Shown: positions 34,221 to 43,026 of the stretch, piece after piece
Position numbering within the stretch: the first letter of the stretch is position 1
Layout: each line of letters opens with the position of its first letter
Assembly: GCA_023300185.1 (NCBI GenBank)
Contig: CP097092.1
Location: forward strand, 1,054,001-1,118,000
Source: Lancefieldella parvula
Lineage (GTDB): Bacteria; Actinomycetota; Coriobacteriia; Coriobacteriales; Atopobiaceae
Reading direction: 5' to 3'
Length of the DNA: 64,000 nucleotides
Program-made: the position numbers and the translations under genes
Notes under the pieces: generated by a model
What the model saw: only the letters and a program-made list of their open reading frames with translations
What the model was told of the DNA's origin: nothing
Databases searched by the model: none

Positions 34221-35246
34221 TTAAGCAACGAACTTCTCGAAGTACTTGATGGTGCGGACCATCTGAGAAGTGTAGGAGTTCTCGTTGTCGTACCAAGAGG
34301 TGACCTGAACAAGAGTGGTGCCATCGCCAAGGTCAGAGCACATGGTCTGAGTTGCGTCAAAGATGGAGCCGTGGGTCTCGCCGACGATATCGCGGGAAAC
34401 GATGTCATCCTCGTTGTAACCAAAGGTCTCTGGGATGGTCTCTGCATATGCCTTCATTGCAGCGTTGACCTCGTCAACGGTGACCTTCTTGTCAACAACA
34501 GCATAGAGGTTGGTGAGGGAGCCAGTTGGCGTAGGAACGCGCTGAGCAGCACCAATGAGCTTGCCGTTGAGCTCAGGAAGAACAAGGCCAATAGCCTTTG
34601 CAGCACCGGTGGAGTTAGGAACGATGTTCTCTGCGCCAGCACGGGAACGACGGAAGTTACCCTTGCGCTGTGGGCCGTCGAGGATCATCTGGTCACCAGT
34701 GTATGCGTGAATGGTGGTCATGATACCAGACTTGATAGTTGCGAAGTCGTTAAGACCCTTTGCCATAGGAGCAAGGCAGTTGGTGGTGCAGGAAGCTGCG
34801 GAGATGATGTTGTCATCTGCAGTGAGGGTCTCATGGTTAACGTTGAAGACGATGGTTGGGAGGTCATTGCCTGCAGGAGCAGAAATGACAACCTTCTTAG
34901 CACCAGCGTTGATGTGAGCCTGTGCCTTGTCCTTAGAAGTGTAGAAACCGGTGCACTCAAGAACAACGTCAACGTTAAGATCGCCCCAAGGCAGGTTGTT
35001 AGCGTCTGCTTCCTTGTAAATAACAATCTCGTGACCGTCAACGATGATGGAGTGGTCAGTTGCCTCTACCTTGTGATCGCGGGAATAGTTGCCCTGAGTA
35101 GAGTCATACTTCAGAAGATATGCAAGCATCTCTGGAGAAGTAAGGTCGTTGATTGCAACAATCTCGGAACCCTCGTGACCAAACATCTGCCTAAATGCAA
35201 GGCGACCAATGCGGCCAAAACCGTTAATAGCAACCTTTACTGCCAT
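34221..35246 (-). CDS. gapA: Glyceraldehyde-3-phosphate dehydrogenase
   Basis: Oxidises glyceraldehyde 3-phosphate to 1,3-bisphosphoglycerate with NAD. The start is ATG 35246 (MAVKVAINGFGRIGR), preceded by GAAAGGAG. The catalytic cysteine lies in SAASCTTNCLAP and the partner histidine in TTIHAYTGDQ. The acid at the NAD ribose site is in VAINDL, pointing to NAD preference. About 341 residues. Confidence 0.98.
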   Translation of the reverse strand: MAVKVAINGFGRIGRLAFRQMFGHEGSEIVAINDLTSPEMLAYLLKYDSTQGNYSRDHKVEATDHSIIVDGHEIVIYKEADANNLPWGDLNVDVVLECTGFYTSKDKAQAHINAGAKKVVISAPAGNDLPTIVFNVNHETLTADDNIISAASCTTNCLAPMAKGLNDFATIKSGIMTTIHAYTGDQMILDGPQRKGNFRRSRAGAENIVPNSTGAAKAIGLVLPELNGKLIGAAQRVPTPTGSLTNLYAVVDKKVTVDEVNAAMKAYAETIPETFGYNEDDIVSRDIVGETHGSIFDATQTMCSDLGDGTTLVQVTSWYDNENSYTSQMVRTIKYFEKFVA

Positions 35247-35338
35247 ACGTAATGCTCCTTTCGGTGACCCAGAGCCATTCTCCGGATTCATTAACATTTA
35301 AACCGTACACCGAGTATTTTACCGCACTCGCCGATAAC

Positions 35339-36307
35339 TTATGCATCTTTTTCTAAATCCTGAACGATTTTTTCCAAACGAAGCAGTCGGTGATACATGG
35401 CGGACTTGGATACGGGTGGTACAAACGACTCCCCCAGCGCAGATAATGACAGCTCAGGGTTATCTTTTCGTGCAAGACAAAAATCTCTGACCGCTGGCGG
35501 AAGAGCTCTGAGTCCAACGAGTTTCTCGGCCTTTTCTATGAGCGCTAACTGATCTGCCGCTGCATTTGAAGAGCGCGTTTGATTTGCCATCTCTGCGTTG
35601 ACAACTCGGTTGACGTTGTTGCGATAATGCTTTTGTACGCGGGTAAACGCAATAGCGCGCGCCATAGTTGGCGCACCAATCTCTCGCAAAAACTTGATGA
35701 TGTCGTCAGAGCTCTTAAGGTAGACGGCATAAATTTCTCTGGTACGCATCAGAGCGTTGGTATGGCGATTACGATGATTAAGGCGCGCCTTAACGCCAAT
35801 GGATCCCATAAGTTTTACCAGCTCAGTGGCAAATCTTTCTCCCGAGACAGCAATCTCTAAATGAAAATCTTTTAAGGGATCAGCCAAAAATCCACCCGCC
35901 ATAAACGCTCCGCGCAAAAAAGCTCGCTGCGCTTGCTTGGTGCGGATAACGCTTTTAGGAATGCCACTTACCAGGCCTTCTCCCGGTATATAAATACCAA
36001 GAGCGGAAAGTGCTTCTGCAAGCGAATCCTGGTTAGAAATCTCAAGCAAATAGTTGCGTTTCTTATGCATGATAGAGCGGCGGTACTCAACGGAAGTACC
36101 CAGATCAAACAGGCGGCGAGAAGAACTAATAACTGTTCGGGCAACCGTGCCAGTCTCAGTAACAATGCGAACGGCAAATTTACCAGGACCGTGCATCGAC
36201 AACGTTCCGGAAACACGAATAAGAGCAGAAAGCTGGGCTAATTCACAGTCCGTCTGAATTTCTGGTACGCTGACCAGCTCATTTTTTACCAAGGCAGTAT
36301 AGGACAT
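35339..36307 (-). CDS. whiA: Probable cell-division/sporulation regulator WhiA
   Basis: DNA-binding protein of the WhiA family (322 residues). It has an N-terminal LAGLIDADG homing-endonuclease-like fold that has lost nuclease function (LRGAFMAGGFLADPLKDFHLEI) and a C-terminal helix-turn-helix (LSLSALGESFVPPVSKSAMYHRLLRL). In Streptomyces it works with WhiB in division and sporulation; in non-spore formers it affects division. It lies 13 bases downstream of rapZ, the common Gram-positive pairing, and upstream of gapA. Confidence 0.96.
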   Translation of the reverse strand: MSYTALVKNELVSVPEIQTDCELAQLSALIRVSGTLSMHGPGKFAVRIVTETGTVARTVISSSRRLFDLGTSVEYRRSIMHKKRNYLLEISNQDSLAEALSALGIYIPGEGLVSGIPKSVIRTKQAQRAFLRGAFMAGGFLADPLKDFHLEIAVSGERFATELVKLMGSIGVKARLNHRNRHTNALMRTREIYAVYLKSSDDIIKFLREIGAPTMARAIAFTRVQKHYRNNVNRVVNAEMANQTRSSNAAADQLALIEKAEKLVGLRALPPAVRDFCLARKDNPELSLSALGESFVPPVSKSAMYHRLLRLEKIVQDLEKDA

Positions 36308-36320
36308 GGCAGACTAACTT

Positions 36321-37238
36321 CTACTCAGCCTGCTGAGACTTCTTCTGAGCCGCATCAAGATCGCGATGGAAAAGCGTTACGCGATAGCCCTGGCTAGTAA
36401 GATGCTCTGCCGTAGCACGTGCGATTGCAACACTTCTATGCTGGCCGCCTGTACAACCTACCGCAATAGAGAGCAAACTCTTGCCTTCCTGCACATAGCC
36501 AGGCATTACTACATCAAGCAGCTCAAACCAAGACTTGAGGAATTTCTTAGTAGTGCCATGCTGAAGGACAAACTGAGCTACTGGCTCATCAAGACCGGTA
36601 AGTGGTCTGAGCTCTGGATCATAGTAAGGATTAGGCAGGAATCGCACGTCAATCATAAGGTCAGCCTCAACGGGCAAACCATTTTTGAAGCCAAAGGAAA
36701 ACACGCTAACATCCATAAGCTGCTGTTCAGCAAGCTCTGAAAATGCGCGACGAAGACGGCTCTTAAGCGTATTAGTACGCATAGACGAGGTATCTAGGAC
36801 CACATCTGCCAGCGCTTTTATGTCTTGGAGCTGTGCACGCTCCCTAGAAATTGCAGATGAGAGATGTTCTCCCTCCTGCGCCAGAGGATGACGACGGCGA
36901 TTCTCGCTATAGCGACGCATAAGTACTTCGTCTGAGGAGTCCAGATAGACAATCTTGTACGTGAGCTCGTGATCTGCAAGAGACTTCAGTGCCTCAGAGA
37001 TATCATCAAAAAGACCTTGCGAGCGCAAATCGCAGGTAACAGCCAAGTGGCGACCAACACCCGTATTAATGCCCACAAGGTTAGAAAGCTGCAAAATAAG
37101 AGCTGGTGGCAGGTTATCAATACAGAAATAACCCATGTCCTCAAACACATGAAGCGCCTGCGTACGACCCGATCCAGACATACCCGTAATAATGACAATG
37201 TCGGGAATAACTGAAGGTGTGGGATCGTTTTTCTTCAC
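36321..37238 (-). CDS. rapZ: RapZ/YvcJ family nucleotide-binding protein
   Basis: P-loop protein of 305 residues with Walker A GMSGSGRTQAL near residue 19 and DMGYFCIDNLPP after it. The C-terminal metabolite-binding half has the family text IAVGCTGGQHRSVAIA. In E. coli RapZ guides RNase E to the GlmZ RNA in amino-sugar control; in B. subtilis YvcJ has GTPase activity and affects competence. The start is GTG with AAGGAG upstream. It is adjacent to whiA and to the sialic acid genes, which feed amino-sugar phosphates. Confidence 0.95.
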   Translation of the reverse strand: MKKNDPTPSVIPDIVIITGMSGSGRTQALHVFEDMGYFCIDNLPPALILQLSNLVGINTGVGRHLAVTCDLRSQGLFDDISEALKSLADHELTYKIVYLDSSDEVLMRRYSENRRRHPLAQEGEHLSSAISRERAQLQDIKALADVVLDTSSMRTNTLKSRLRRAFSELAEQQLMDVSVFSFGFKNGLPVEADLMIDVRFLPNPYYDPELRPLTGLDEPVAQFVLQHGTTKKFLKSWFELLDVVMPGYVQEGKSLLSIAVGCTGGQHRSVAIARATAEHLTSQGYRVTLFHRDLDAAQKKSQQAE

Positions 37239-37284
37239 AGGCGCTCCTTACATACGTGACGAGAAAACCTTACCGCTCTAAGCG

Positions 37285-37974
37285 TTAATCCTCAAGTGCT
37301 GCAGCAAACCAAGAGGTAATTGAAGTTGGATGCGTAATAGCAGTACCTGAAACAACTGCCCAAGCGCCTGCATCCAGAGCATCTTTTGCGTCTTGTGGTG
37401 TGTGAACGTGACCCTCGCAAATGATGGCGATACCTGGGAATTCAGTGGTTGCCTGCTTGAGAAGGGCAATGTCAGGGCCATCATCAAGCGTTGTATCAAT
37501 AGCGGCCTTGTTGTGAGAGAGCGTAGTTGAAACGAGGTCACAACCAGCGGCAACAGCGCGACGGATGTCATCCATAGTCATGCAGTCAGCCATAATCAGC
37601 ACATCAGACTCTGCACGAAGCGCCGCAACGGTCTCTTCAAAGGTTCTACCATCTGGCCTTGGACGGTCTGTTGCATCCAGGGCAACAACATCTGCACCTG
37701 CGTGAATACAAGCACGCGCATGACGAAGCGTAGGAGTAATGTAGACGCCTTCGTGACCCTCTTTCCAGAGGCCAATAACAGGAATTTCAACTCTGCCTTT
37801 AATGGCAGAGATGTCAGACAAACCCTGGCACCTAATAGCTGCAGCGCCGCCAAGCTCACAAGCGCGAGCAATCTGAGCCATGGTCTCTGGATGCCTCATA
37901 GGCTCACCAAGATACGCCTGGACGCTAACGATGAGTTTTCCTTTAAGTGACTCAACAAGCTCTGAGTGTGCCAC
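37285..37974 (-). CDS. nanE: N-acetylmannosamine-6-phosphate 2-epimerase
   Basis: Converts ManNAc-6-phosphate to GlcNAc-6-phosphate, the last step of the sialic acid pathway seen here. It is a TIM barrel of 229 residues with the family motifs VSVQAYLGEPMRHPETM, IRCQGLSDI and VVALDATDRPRPDG. The start is GTG with AAGGAG upstream. It is the last gene of the sialic acid operon before rapZ. Confidence 0.95.
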   Translation of the reverse strand: MAHSELVESLKGKLIVSVQAYLGEPMRHPETMAQIARACELGGAAAIRCQGLSDISAIKGRVEIPVIGLWKEGHEGVYITPTLRHARACIHAGADVVALDATDRPRPDGRTFEETVAALRAESDVLIMADCMTMDDIRRAVAAGCDLVSTTLSHNKAAIDTTLDDGPDIALLKQATTEFPGIAIICEGHVHTPQDAKDALDAGAWAVVSGTAITHPTSITSWFAAALED

Positions 37975-38028
37975 GGTATTCTCCTTACCAGAATGTACGT
38001 ACGTTAAAGGTGCGTGTCTTTGCGGCGT

Positions 38029-38061
38029 GTCTGGTCAGCAAGCAATTTGCCTGCTGACGTG
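38029..38061 (-). terminator. Hairpin between the ROK kinase and nanE
   Basis: An inverted repeat GTCAGCA ... TGCTGAC lies in the short gap between the two genes. It is followed by T only on the plus strand, so on the coding strand it is more likely a processing hairpin than a strong stop. Confidence 0.4.
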
Positions 38062-38068
38062 ATTTTTC

Positions 38069-39058
38069 TTAAAGACGTGTCTCTAAATAACCAGGTAGAA
38101 CAAGGTTTTCTGCAGCTCCAATAAGAGGAGCTTCTCCACCAAGCGTGCCCTTCACAATGGGTGTTGCCTGAACAGGAGGCATTGCCTGCAGCTTAAATGC
38201 TGCCTCAAGAGCCTCGTGCCAGTACTTACCGCACTCTGCAACGGAACCGGACAGAATGATGACAGAAGGGTCAAGCATGTTGCACATGCTTCCCAGAACC
38301 TCACCAAGTGCGCGGCCTGAGCGCTCCTCTGCAGCCTGCGCGATCTTCTCGCCAGCAAGAGCCCTGCGATCAATCTCAGCACCATCAAGAGCAGAACCGT
38401 CTTCAAGCGTGTCGGAGCCGCCAAGGCGGACGTACTCGCGAATAATGCCAGGACCTGCAGAAACAGGCTCAAGGTGAGAAGTTCCACCACAGGGGCAATC
38501 AACGCCTGCAGCTGCTGGAGTTGCAACGTGACCAATGTGACCAGCCTCGTCGTGAGCGCCCAACATCAAGATGCCGTGGTTCACAAAGGCGCCACCAATG
38601 CCCGTGCCAACTGCTACGGTAAGAACGCTATCTTTGCCGTGGCCAGCACCATGGCGAGCCTCGCCCAGAGCGTGAGCATGAACGTCATTAAGAACGCTGC
38701 ACGGAAGGCCAAACTCGCTGGTAACTGCAGAGCCAAGAGCGGTTCCGCCCCAGCCGGGCATAAGCTCATTTGCGTAGGTGATGTCGCCCGTACGAGGGTC
38801 AACAACACCAGCAGAAGAAATACCCACGCCAGAGATGGTAAGGCCCAGCTCTTGCGCGCGAGCAAGAGCCTCCCTAATTGCCTGCAGAACGGTAGCAAGA
38901 ACTTGCTTGCCACCCTCTTTTGCGTTAGTAGGAACCTTCTTTACGGACTGAACGTTTGGAGCGTCAGTGCCGTTAAGAGTGACTATGCCGCAGGCGATTT
39001 TTGTGCCGCCAATATCAACGGCACAAACATGAGCTGGTGTAGAAAACGTAGCGTCCAT
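38069..39058 (-). CDS. nanK: ROK family sugar kinase, probable N-acetylmannosamine kinase
   Basis: Sugar kinase of 329 residues, ATP motif VDIGGTKIACGIV at residues 15-27 and catalytic GTGIGGAFV and VLNDVHAHALGEA regions. Placement between nanA and nanE argues for ManNAc phosphorylation; glucokinase activity is the alternative. The ROK zinc motif, usually CxCGxxGCxE, reads CPCGGTSHLE here, so one cysteine ligand is replaced by histidine. GGAGAT supports the start. Confidence 0.87.
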   Translation of the reverse strand: MDATFSTPAHVCAVDIGGTKIACGIVTLNGTDAPNVQSVKKVPTNAKEGGKQVLATVLQAIREALARAQELGLTISGVGISSAGVVDPRTGDITYANELMPGWGGTALGSAVTSEFGLPCSVLNDVHAHALGEARHGAGHGKDSVLTVAVGTGIGGAFVNHGILMLGAHDEAGHIGHVATPAAAGVDCPCGGTSHLEPVSAGPGIIREYVRLGGSDTLEDGSALDGAEIDRRALAGEKIAQAAEERSGRALGEVLGSMCNMLDPSVIILSGSVAECGKYWHEALEAAFKLQAMPPVQATPIVKGTLGGEAPLIGAAENLVLPGYLETRL

Positions 39059-39073
39059 GGTATCTCCTCGTAT

Positions 39074-39997
39074 TTAGAGAAGGCCGTTATCGACAAGAAC
39101 CTGCTTGATTGCCTCACGGTTCTGGCCATCAAGTGGCTTAACAGGGCGAGGCATCTGGTCAGAATCAAAAATGCCCATGAGGTTAAGTGCGCACTTGAAG
39201 GCACCAACACCAGCACCATAGCCCTGAACGCCCGTGGTGACATCAAAGATGTGGGAAATCTCGTTGAGGCGGTCCTGCTCACGCTTGACCTCTGCCCAGT
39301 TACCTTCCTGAGCTGCCTTCCACATGCGGACGTAGCCCTCTGGTGCAACATTAGCAAGGCCAGGAACAGAACCGTCTGCACCAGAAAGAAGGGCGCCGTC
39401 AACAACAATCTCATGACCGGTCAGAAGGGTCAGAGGATGACCGTTCTTCTCGTTTTCCTGAACAAGATACCTGAAGGAGACGTCATCGCCAGAAGAGTCC
39501 TTAACGCCTGCGAGAACACCCTCTGCGCCAAGACGAGCAAGCATCTTCCAAGGAAGTTTAGTGTGAACGCAGACAGGAATGTCATACGCAAACAGAGGTG
39601 CATCCAGCTCCTGGTGAAGGATGCGGAAATGCTCCTCAACATCAGCTGGGCCGCCAAGTGCGTAGAAAGGAGCGGTTGCTACAAGAGCATCTGCACCCAA
39701 TGCAAGAGCACGGCGACCGTGCTCAAGGACGCGCTCGGTCTCAGTGTCAATGATGCCCACAAGAACCGGAACGCGGTGGTCAACAATGCGCACAGCCTCG
39801 AACACAATCTGATCGCGACGCTCATCAGTTGCAAAAACAACCTCGCCAGAAGAGCCGAGGAAGAACAAGCCATCCACGCCAGCTTCAATAAGACGATTAA
39901 TGGAGCGCTCAAACGACACAACATCAAGCTGATGGTCTGGGGTATCTGGGGTTACAACTGGTGGAACAACACCGCTAAATGGTACGTTACTGGACAT
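39074..39997 (-). CDS. nanA: N-acetylneuraminate lyase/dihydrodipicolinate synthase family aldolase, probable NanA
   Basis: Class I aldolase TIM barrel, 307 residues. The Schiff-base lysine is Lys166 (AGVKDSSGD), the tyrosine is Tyr138 (FAYDIP), and the pyruvate-binding loop is GSSGE at 48-52. The family includes NanA, DapA and KDG aldolases. Operon context with nanE and a ROK kinase makes sialate lyase, splitting Neu5Ac to ManNAc and pyruvate, the best call. GAAAGGA supports the start. Confidence 0.88.
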   Translation of the reverse strand: MSSNVPFSGVVPPVVTPDTPDHQLDVVSFERSINRLIEAGVDGLFFLGSSGEVVFATDERRDQIVFEAVRIVDHRVPVLVGIIDTETERVLEHGRRALALGADALVATAPFYALGGPADVEEHFRILHQELDAPLFAYDIPVCVHTKLPWKMLARLGAEGVLAGVKDSSGDDVSFRYLVQENEKNGHPLTLLTGHEIVVDGALLSGADGSVPGLANVAPEGYVRMWKAAQEGNWAEVKREQDRLNEISHIFDVTTGVQGYGAGVGAFKCALNLMGIFDSDQMPRPVKPLDGQNREAIKQVLVDNGLL

Positions 39998-40114
39998 GCT
40001 TTATCCTTTCACACGTTGGAAAATCCAACTAGTTTCATACAACAATGTACTGAAGTAGCCGACCAAAGCATTGATCAAAAGCAACTTCAAAGAACCTACG
40101 TAATTATAGTCCGC

Positions 40115-41101
40115 TTAGTTATGACAAAGCCCTGATATAACCTCGCAGAGATAGTTGATTTGCTCGTTCTCAAACTGATTGATGCGCTCGTGGCCATACT
40201 TGGGGTATACGCGCATTTCCTTCTGTCCTGGCAAGCGATTATACAGCGCAAACGTTCCTTCAGTTGGAGCGCTTTGGTCCAGCAGAGCTGTGCCGATAAG
40301 CGCAGGCACACGCACCAGCTCTGCCGCACACGCGCTGTCGAGAAGACCAACCGCGTCGATGGCTGCATCTGACTGCGGAGTGTCTCCGCACCCGACAACC
40401 GTACGCAGGGTTGTTGCGTTGTCAGCAAAGAGCGGGTTCAGCGCCATAGTAGCGATTGCTACCTTGGGCAGAAGAGCGGCTGCGAACAAAGCCTGCGAGC
40501 CGCCCAGACCTTCTCCCCAGGTGACGGTTGTGCGCCCGAGGAAGCGCGATGCAACCGCGGTAGTTACCAGCGCGTCATCGATGAGCTGCTTGAGCGTAGA
40601 GGATGCGGCGTCATCTGGGTTGATGAGCGCGCGGGCAAGCTCCTCTGCCGTCAACGCTCCCCTCCAAGCGTCTTTGAGTGACGCTTCGCATGGCCGAGCC
40701 TCTAGGGCTACAACGGGCATGCCAAGCGCCGAGAAACGCAATAGGTGCAGCCAGCTACGCACTCCCCGACCAAGATCGGAGAAGAGCACCACCGCGGGCA
40801 GTTCTGCTGATGCGAGCGGCTCTGCTGGAGCTAGCAGCTCTGCCGAAGCTAGCGGTTCTGCCACCGACATACTTGCTGGAAGAATGACGCGAGCGCGCAG
40901 CTGCGTCTGGTCAGTTGAGGTGAATGTGATGCGCTTAAACGTTGCCGCCTGAGTGGCGGACGGAAGCTCAACCGCGCTCTCTACGTGCGCATTTTGAGCA
41001 AACGTTACAGACGTCTCCCAAAATGATTCAAAGTTTGATGGTCTAAGCCAAGCGCCGCGATAAGAGCGAGCATCTTCAAGCCTTTGTGTTAAACCCCTCA
41101 T
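40115..41101 (-). CDS. Degenerate CE7-type esterase paralogue lacking the catalytic serine
   Basis: An alpha/beta-hydrolase of 328 residues, clearly a diverged paralogue of the acetyl-xylan-esterase-like protein encoded just upstream; both end with a YGH/YAH-type histidine motif. The nucleophile motif GASQGG of the neighbour is GEGLGG here, so the serine is gone, and the oxyanion HGYPG is replaced. The Asp (LLDQSAP) and His (YGHERI) remain. It also contains an Ala/Glu/Pro repeat (AEPLASAELLAPAEPLASAE). It overlaps the upstream gene by ATGA, so both are co-translated. A binding or partner role is possible; loss of function is equally possible. Confidence 0.75.
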   Translation of the reverse strand: MRGLTQRLEDARSYRGAWLRPSNFESFWETSVTFAQNAHVESAVELPSATQAATFKRITFTSTDQTQLRARVILPASMSVAEPLASAELLAPAEPLASAELPAVVLFSDLGRGVRSWLHLLRFSALGMPVVALEARPCEASLKDAWRGALTAEELARALINPDDAASSTLKQLIDDALVTTAVASRFLGRTTVTWGEGLGGSQALFAAALLPKVAIATMALNPLFADNATTLRTVVGCGDTPQSDAAIDAVGLLDSACAAELVRVPALIGTALLDQSAPTEGTFALYNRLPGQKEMRVYPKYGHERINQFENEQINYLCEVISGLCHN

Positions 41102-42138
41102 GCTTTCACCTCGCCTTCTGCTTGAGCAGGAAATGACGAGTCCAGCGCTTCAAGAGCTTGCTCTCCCTTGTCTGAGTAGAAGAAATCAATGATTTTATCG
41201 TCAAAATCGCCAATCTCTTCATGCGCATATCCGGGATAAAGAAGATGTCTCTTTGGGCAGGTCAGGGCATTGTAAGCAGCAAACTGAGCCTCTGGAGGAA
41301 CTACCGGATCATCAAGTCCGGTGCCAAAAAGCACAGGACAGGTAACCAGGCGTGCAAAATTAGATGAATCAATATAGGCAAGCTTTGCAAAGACCTCATC
41401 AACGCGAGAACCATCTGCGTCAAACCAGCGGGAATAATAACGGATGCCCTCGTAGGCAACCTCATCAGCATTAAGTTCCCACACACACCTAAAATCAGTG
41501 AGGAAGGGGTAAAGAATTGCTGCCCTGTTGATGAGGCCCGGGTTAAGTGCGCAGGTAGCAAGACCAATACCGCCGCCCTGCGATGCACCGTTGACAAAAA
41601 CGCGGTCTGTATCAATTACTTCGAGCTCGCGGACAATCCTGCAGAGTAAGCGAATGTTCTGATACAGATGAACAAAGTAAAGGTCCTCTACAGGTCCATC
41701 TAGTCCAAGCACCAAATGACCAGAGACGGTAGTGCTCTTGTACGAGCTTCCGTCCAAACTACGGCCACCCTGCCCAGGATTATCAAGCGCAATCAGCGAG
41801 CAGCCCAAGCCCAAAAATGAGCTCTGCTCAAACCAACTGCGAGAAGACCCTGGATAACCATGAAACTGTAAAACAAGCGGAGTTTGTACGCCTGAGGCAG
41901 TCTGTGGTCGCAGATACTTTGCGTAGACTTCCGCGCCATCAATGCCTACAAATGTCAGATCAAAAAAGTGGGCTGAAGCAGTTGACGTGACCTCTGTTGA
42001 AGGAACAATCTGCCAGCTGAGAGGGGCGTTATCTGCTTCCTCCATACGTGCCTTCCAAAACGCCTCAAAATCCGAAGGATAGGGCGTCAAAGCATGAGCT
42101 GCCTTCAACTCTGTCAGCTCAAGTACTTCTTGGTGCAT
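41098..42138 (-). CDS. CE7 family acetyl esterase (AXE1-like), possible sialate O-acetylesterase
   Basis: Serine esterase of the acetyl xylan esterase/cephalosporin-C deacetylase family. The start is ATG 42138 (MHQEVLELTELK), with AGGTGG upstream, giving 346 residues. The oxyanion motif is LQFHGYPGSS, the nucleophile Ser is in VNGASQGGGIG, Asp is in TGLDDPVVPP and His in YPGYAHEEI. No signal peptide is seen, so it is cytosolic. It lies between the transporter and the sialic acid catabolic genes; a similar esterase sits in the pneumococcal nan locus. Removal of O-acetyl groups from imported sialic acid is therefore a reasonable inference. Confidence 0.85.
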   Translation of the reverse strand: MHQEVLELTELKAAHALTPYPSDFEAFWKARMEEADNAPLSWQIVPSTEVTSTASAHFFDLTFVGIDGAEVYAKYLRPQTASGVQTPLVLQFHGYPGSSRSWFEQSSFLGLGCSLIALDNPGQGGRSLDGSSYKSTTVSGHLVLGLDGPVEDLYFVHLYQNIRLLCRIVRELEVIDTDRVFVNGASQGGGIGLATCALNPGLINRAAILYPFLTDFRCVWELNADEVAYEGIRYYSRWFDADGSRVDEVFAKLAYIDSSNFARLVTCPVLFGTGLDDPVVPPEAQFAAYNALTCPKRHLLYPGYAHEEIGDFDDKIIDFFYSDKGEQALEALDSSFPAQAEGEVKA

Positions 42139-42204
42139 TAATCCACCTAACAAGCTAAAAGAGCGCAGCCTAAGCTGCGCTCTAGTCAAACAAAAACGTA
42201 AGCG

Positions 42205-43026
42205 CTACTCACCCAGTTTAGGATGAAGCAAAGATGGCGCAGCACCCAAAAGCGTCTTAGTGTAAGGATCTGTTGGATGCTCAAAGACCTGCTTAGCAGG
42301 ACCATCTTCCATAATCTGGCCGTGATTCATAACAATGATGCGGTCAGAAACATAGCGGACAGTCTGAATATCGTGCGAAATAAAAATCATCGAGAGACCC
42401 AGCTCAGACTTGAGGTCTGTAAGCAGGTTCAAGATCTGTGCGCGAACAGAAACGTCCAGTGCGGAAGTAGGCTCGTCAGCAATGATTGCCGATGGATTCA
42501 GAGAAAGCGCACGTGCAATTGCAACACGCTGACGCTGACCACCAGAGAGCTGACCAGGAAGGGCGCGAAGTGCGGAATGTGGAAGTCCTACCAGACCGAC
42601 AAGCTCATTAATACGGGCTTCTCGCTCCGCCTCTGTGCCTACCTTATGCACGAGCAGTGGATCCATGAGCTGGTCTTTAACAATCATACGAGGGTTAAGA
42701 GCAGTTGCTGGGTCCTGGAAGACAACAGAGACAACGCGGCCAATCTGCTTTCTAAGCTCTGGAGTACGCTTGGTAACATCCATTCCCTTGAAGTACACAT
42801 GACCGGACGTTGGTGACTGAAGACCACACATGACATTTGCGGTAGTGGACTTTCCGCAGCCAGACTCACCAACAATACCAATGGTCTCACCAGGCATAAG
42901 CTTGAGAGAAACATTCTGTACTGCGTGAACCTTATTAGGCTTAAAGATTGAACCCGTACGTGTTTTAAACGTAACCGAAATATCATCGAGGAAGATAATT
43001 GGCTGTTCTTCAGATGTTGTAGCCAT
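42205..43026 (-). CDS. ABC transporter ATPase (OppF type), sialic acid/peptide operon
   Basis: A 273-residue ABC ATPase with Walker A VGESGCGKST, signature LSGGQRQRVAIA, Walker B SAIIADEPTSALD and switch His in FISHDIQTVRY. It starts directly after the upstream OppD-type gene (TAA then ATG), with AAGGAGGTGA inside that gene, so both are translationally linked. With the permeases at 44-46 kb and the binding protein at 46-48 kb it forms a five-part Opp-like importer. Confidence 0.94.
   Translation of the reverse strand: MATTSEEQPIIFLDDISVTFKTRTGSIFKPNKVHAVQNVSLKLMPGETIGIVGESGCGKSTTANVMCGLQSPTSGHVYFKGMDVTKRTPELRKQIGRVVSVVFQDPATALNPRMIVKDQLMDPLLVHKVGTEAEREARINELVGLVGLPHSALRALPGQLSGGQRQRVAIARALSLNPSAIIADEPTSALDVSVRAQILNLLTDLKSELGLSMIFISHDIQTVRYVSDRIIVMNHGQIMEDGPAKQVFEHPTDPYTKTLLGAAPSLLHPKLGE

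Noticed and set aside
38474..40135. Long plus-strand open frame of 553 codons opposite nanA and the ROK kinase
   Set aside because: It is antisense to two well-supported genes, lacks family motifs and a ribosome binding site, and reflects codon bias of the opposite strand.
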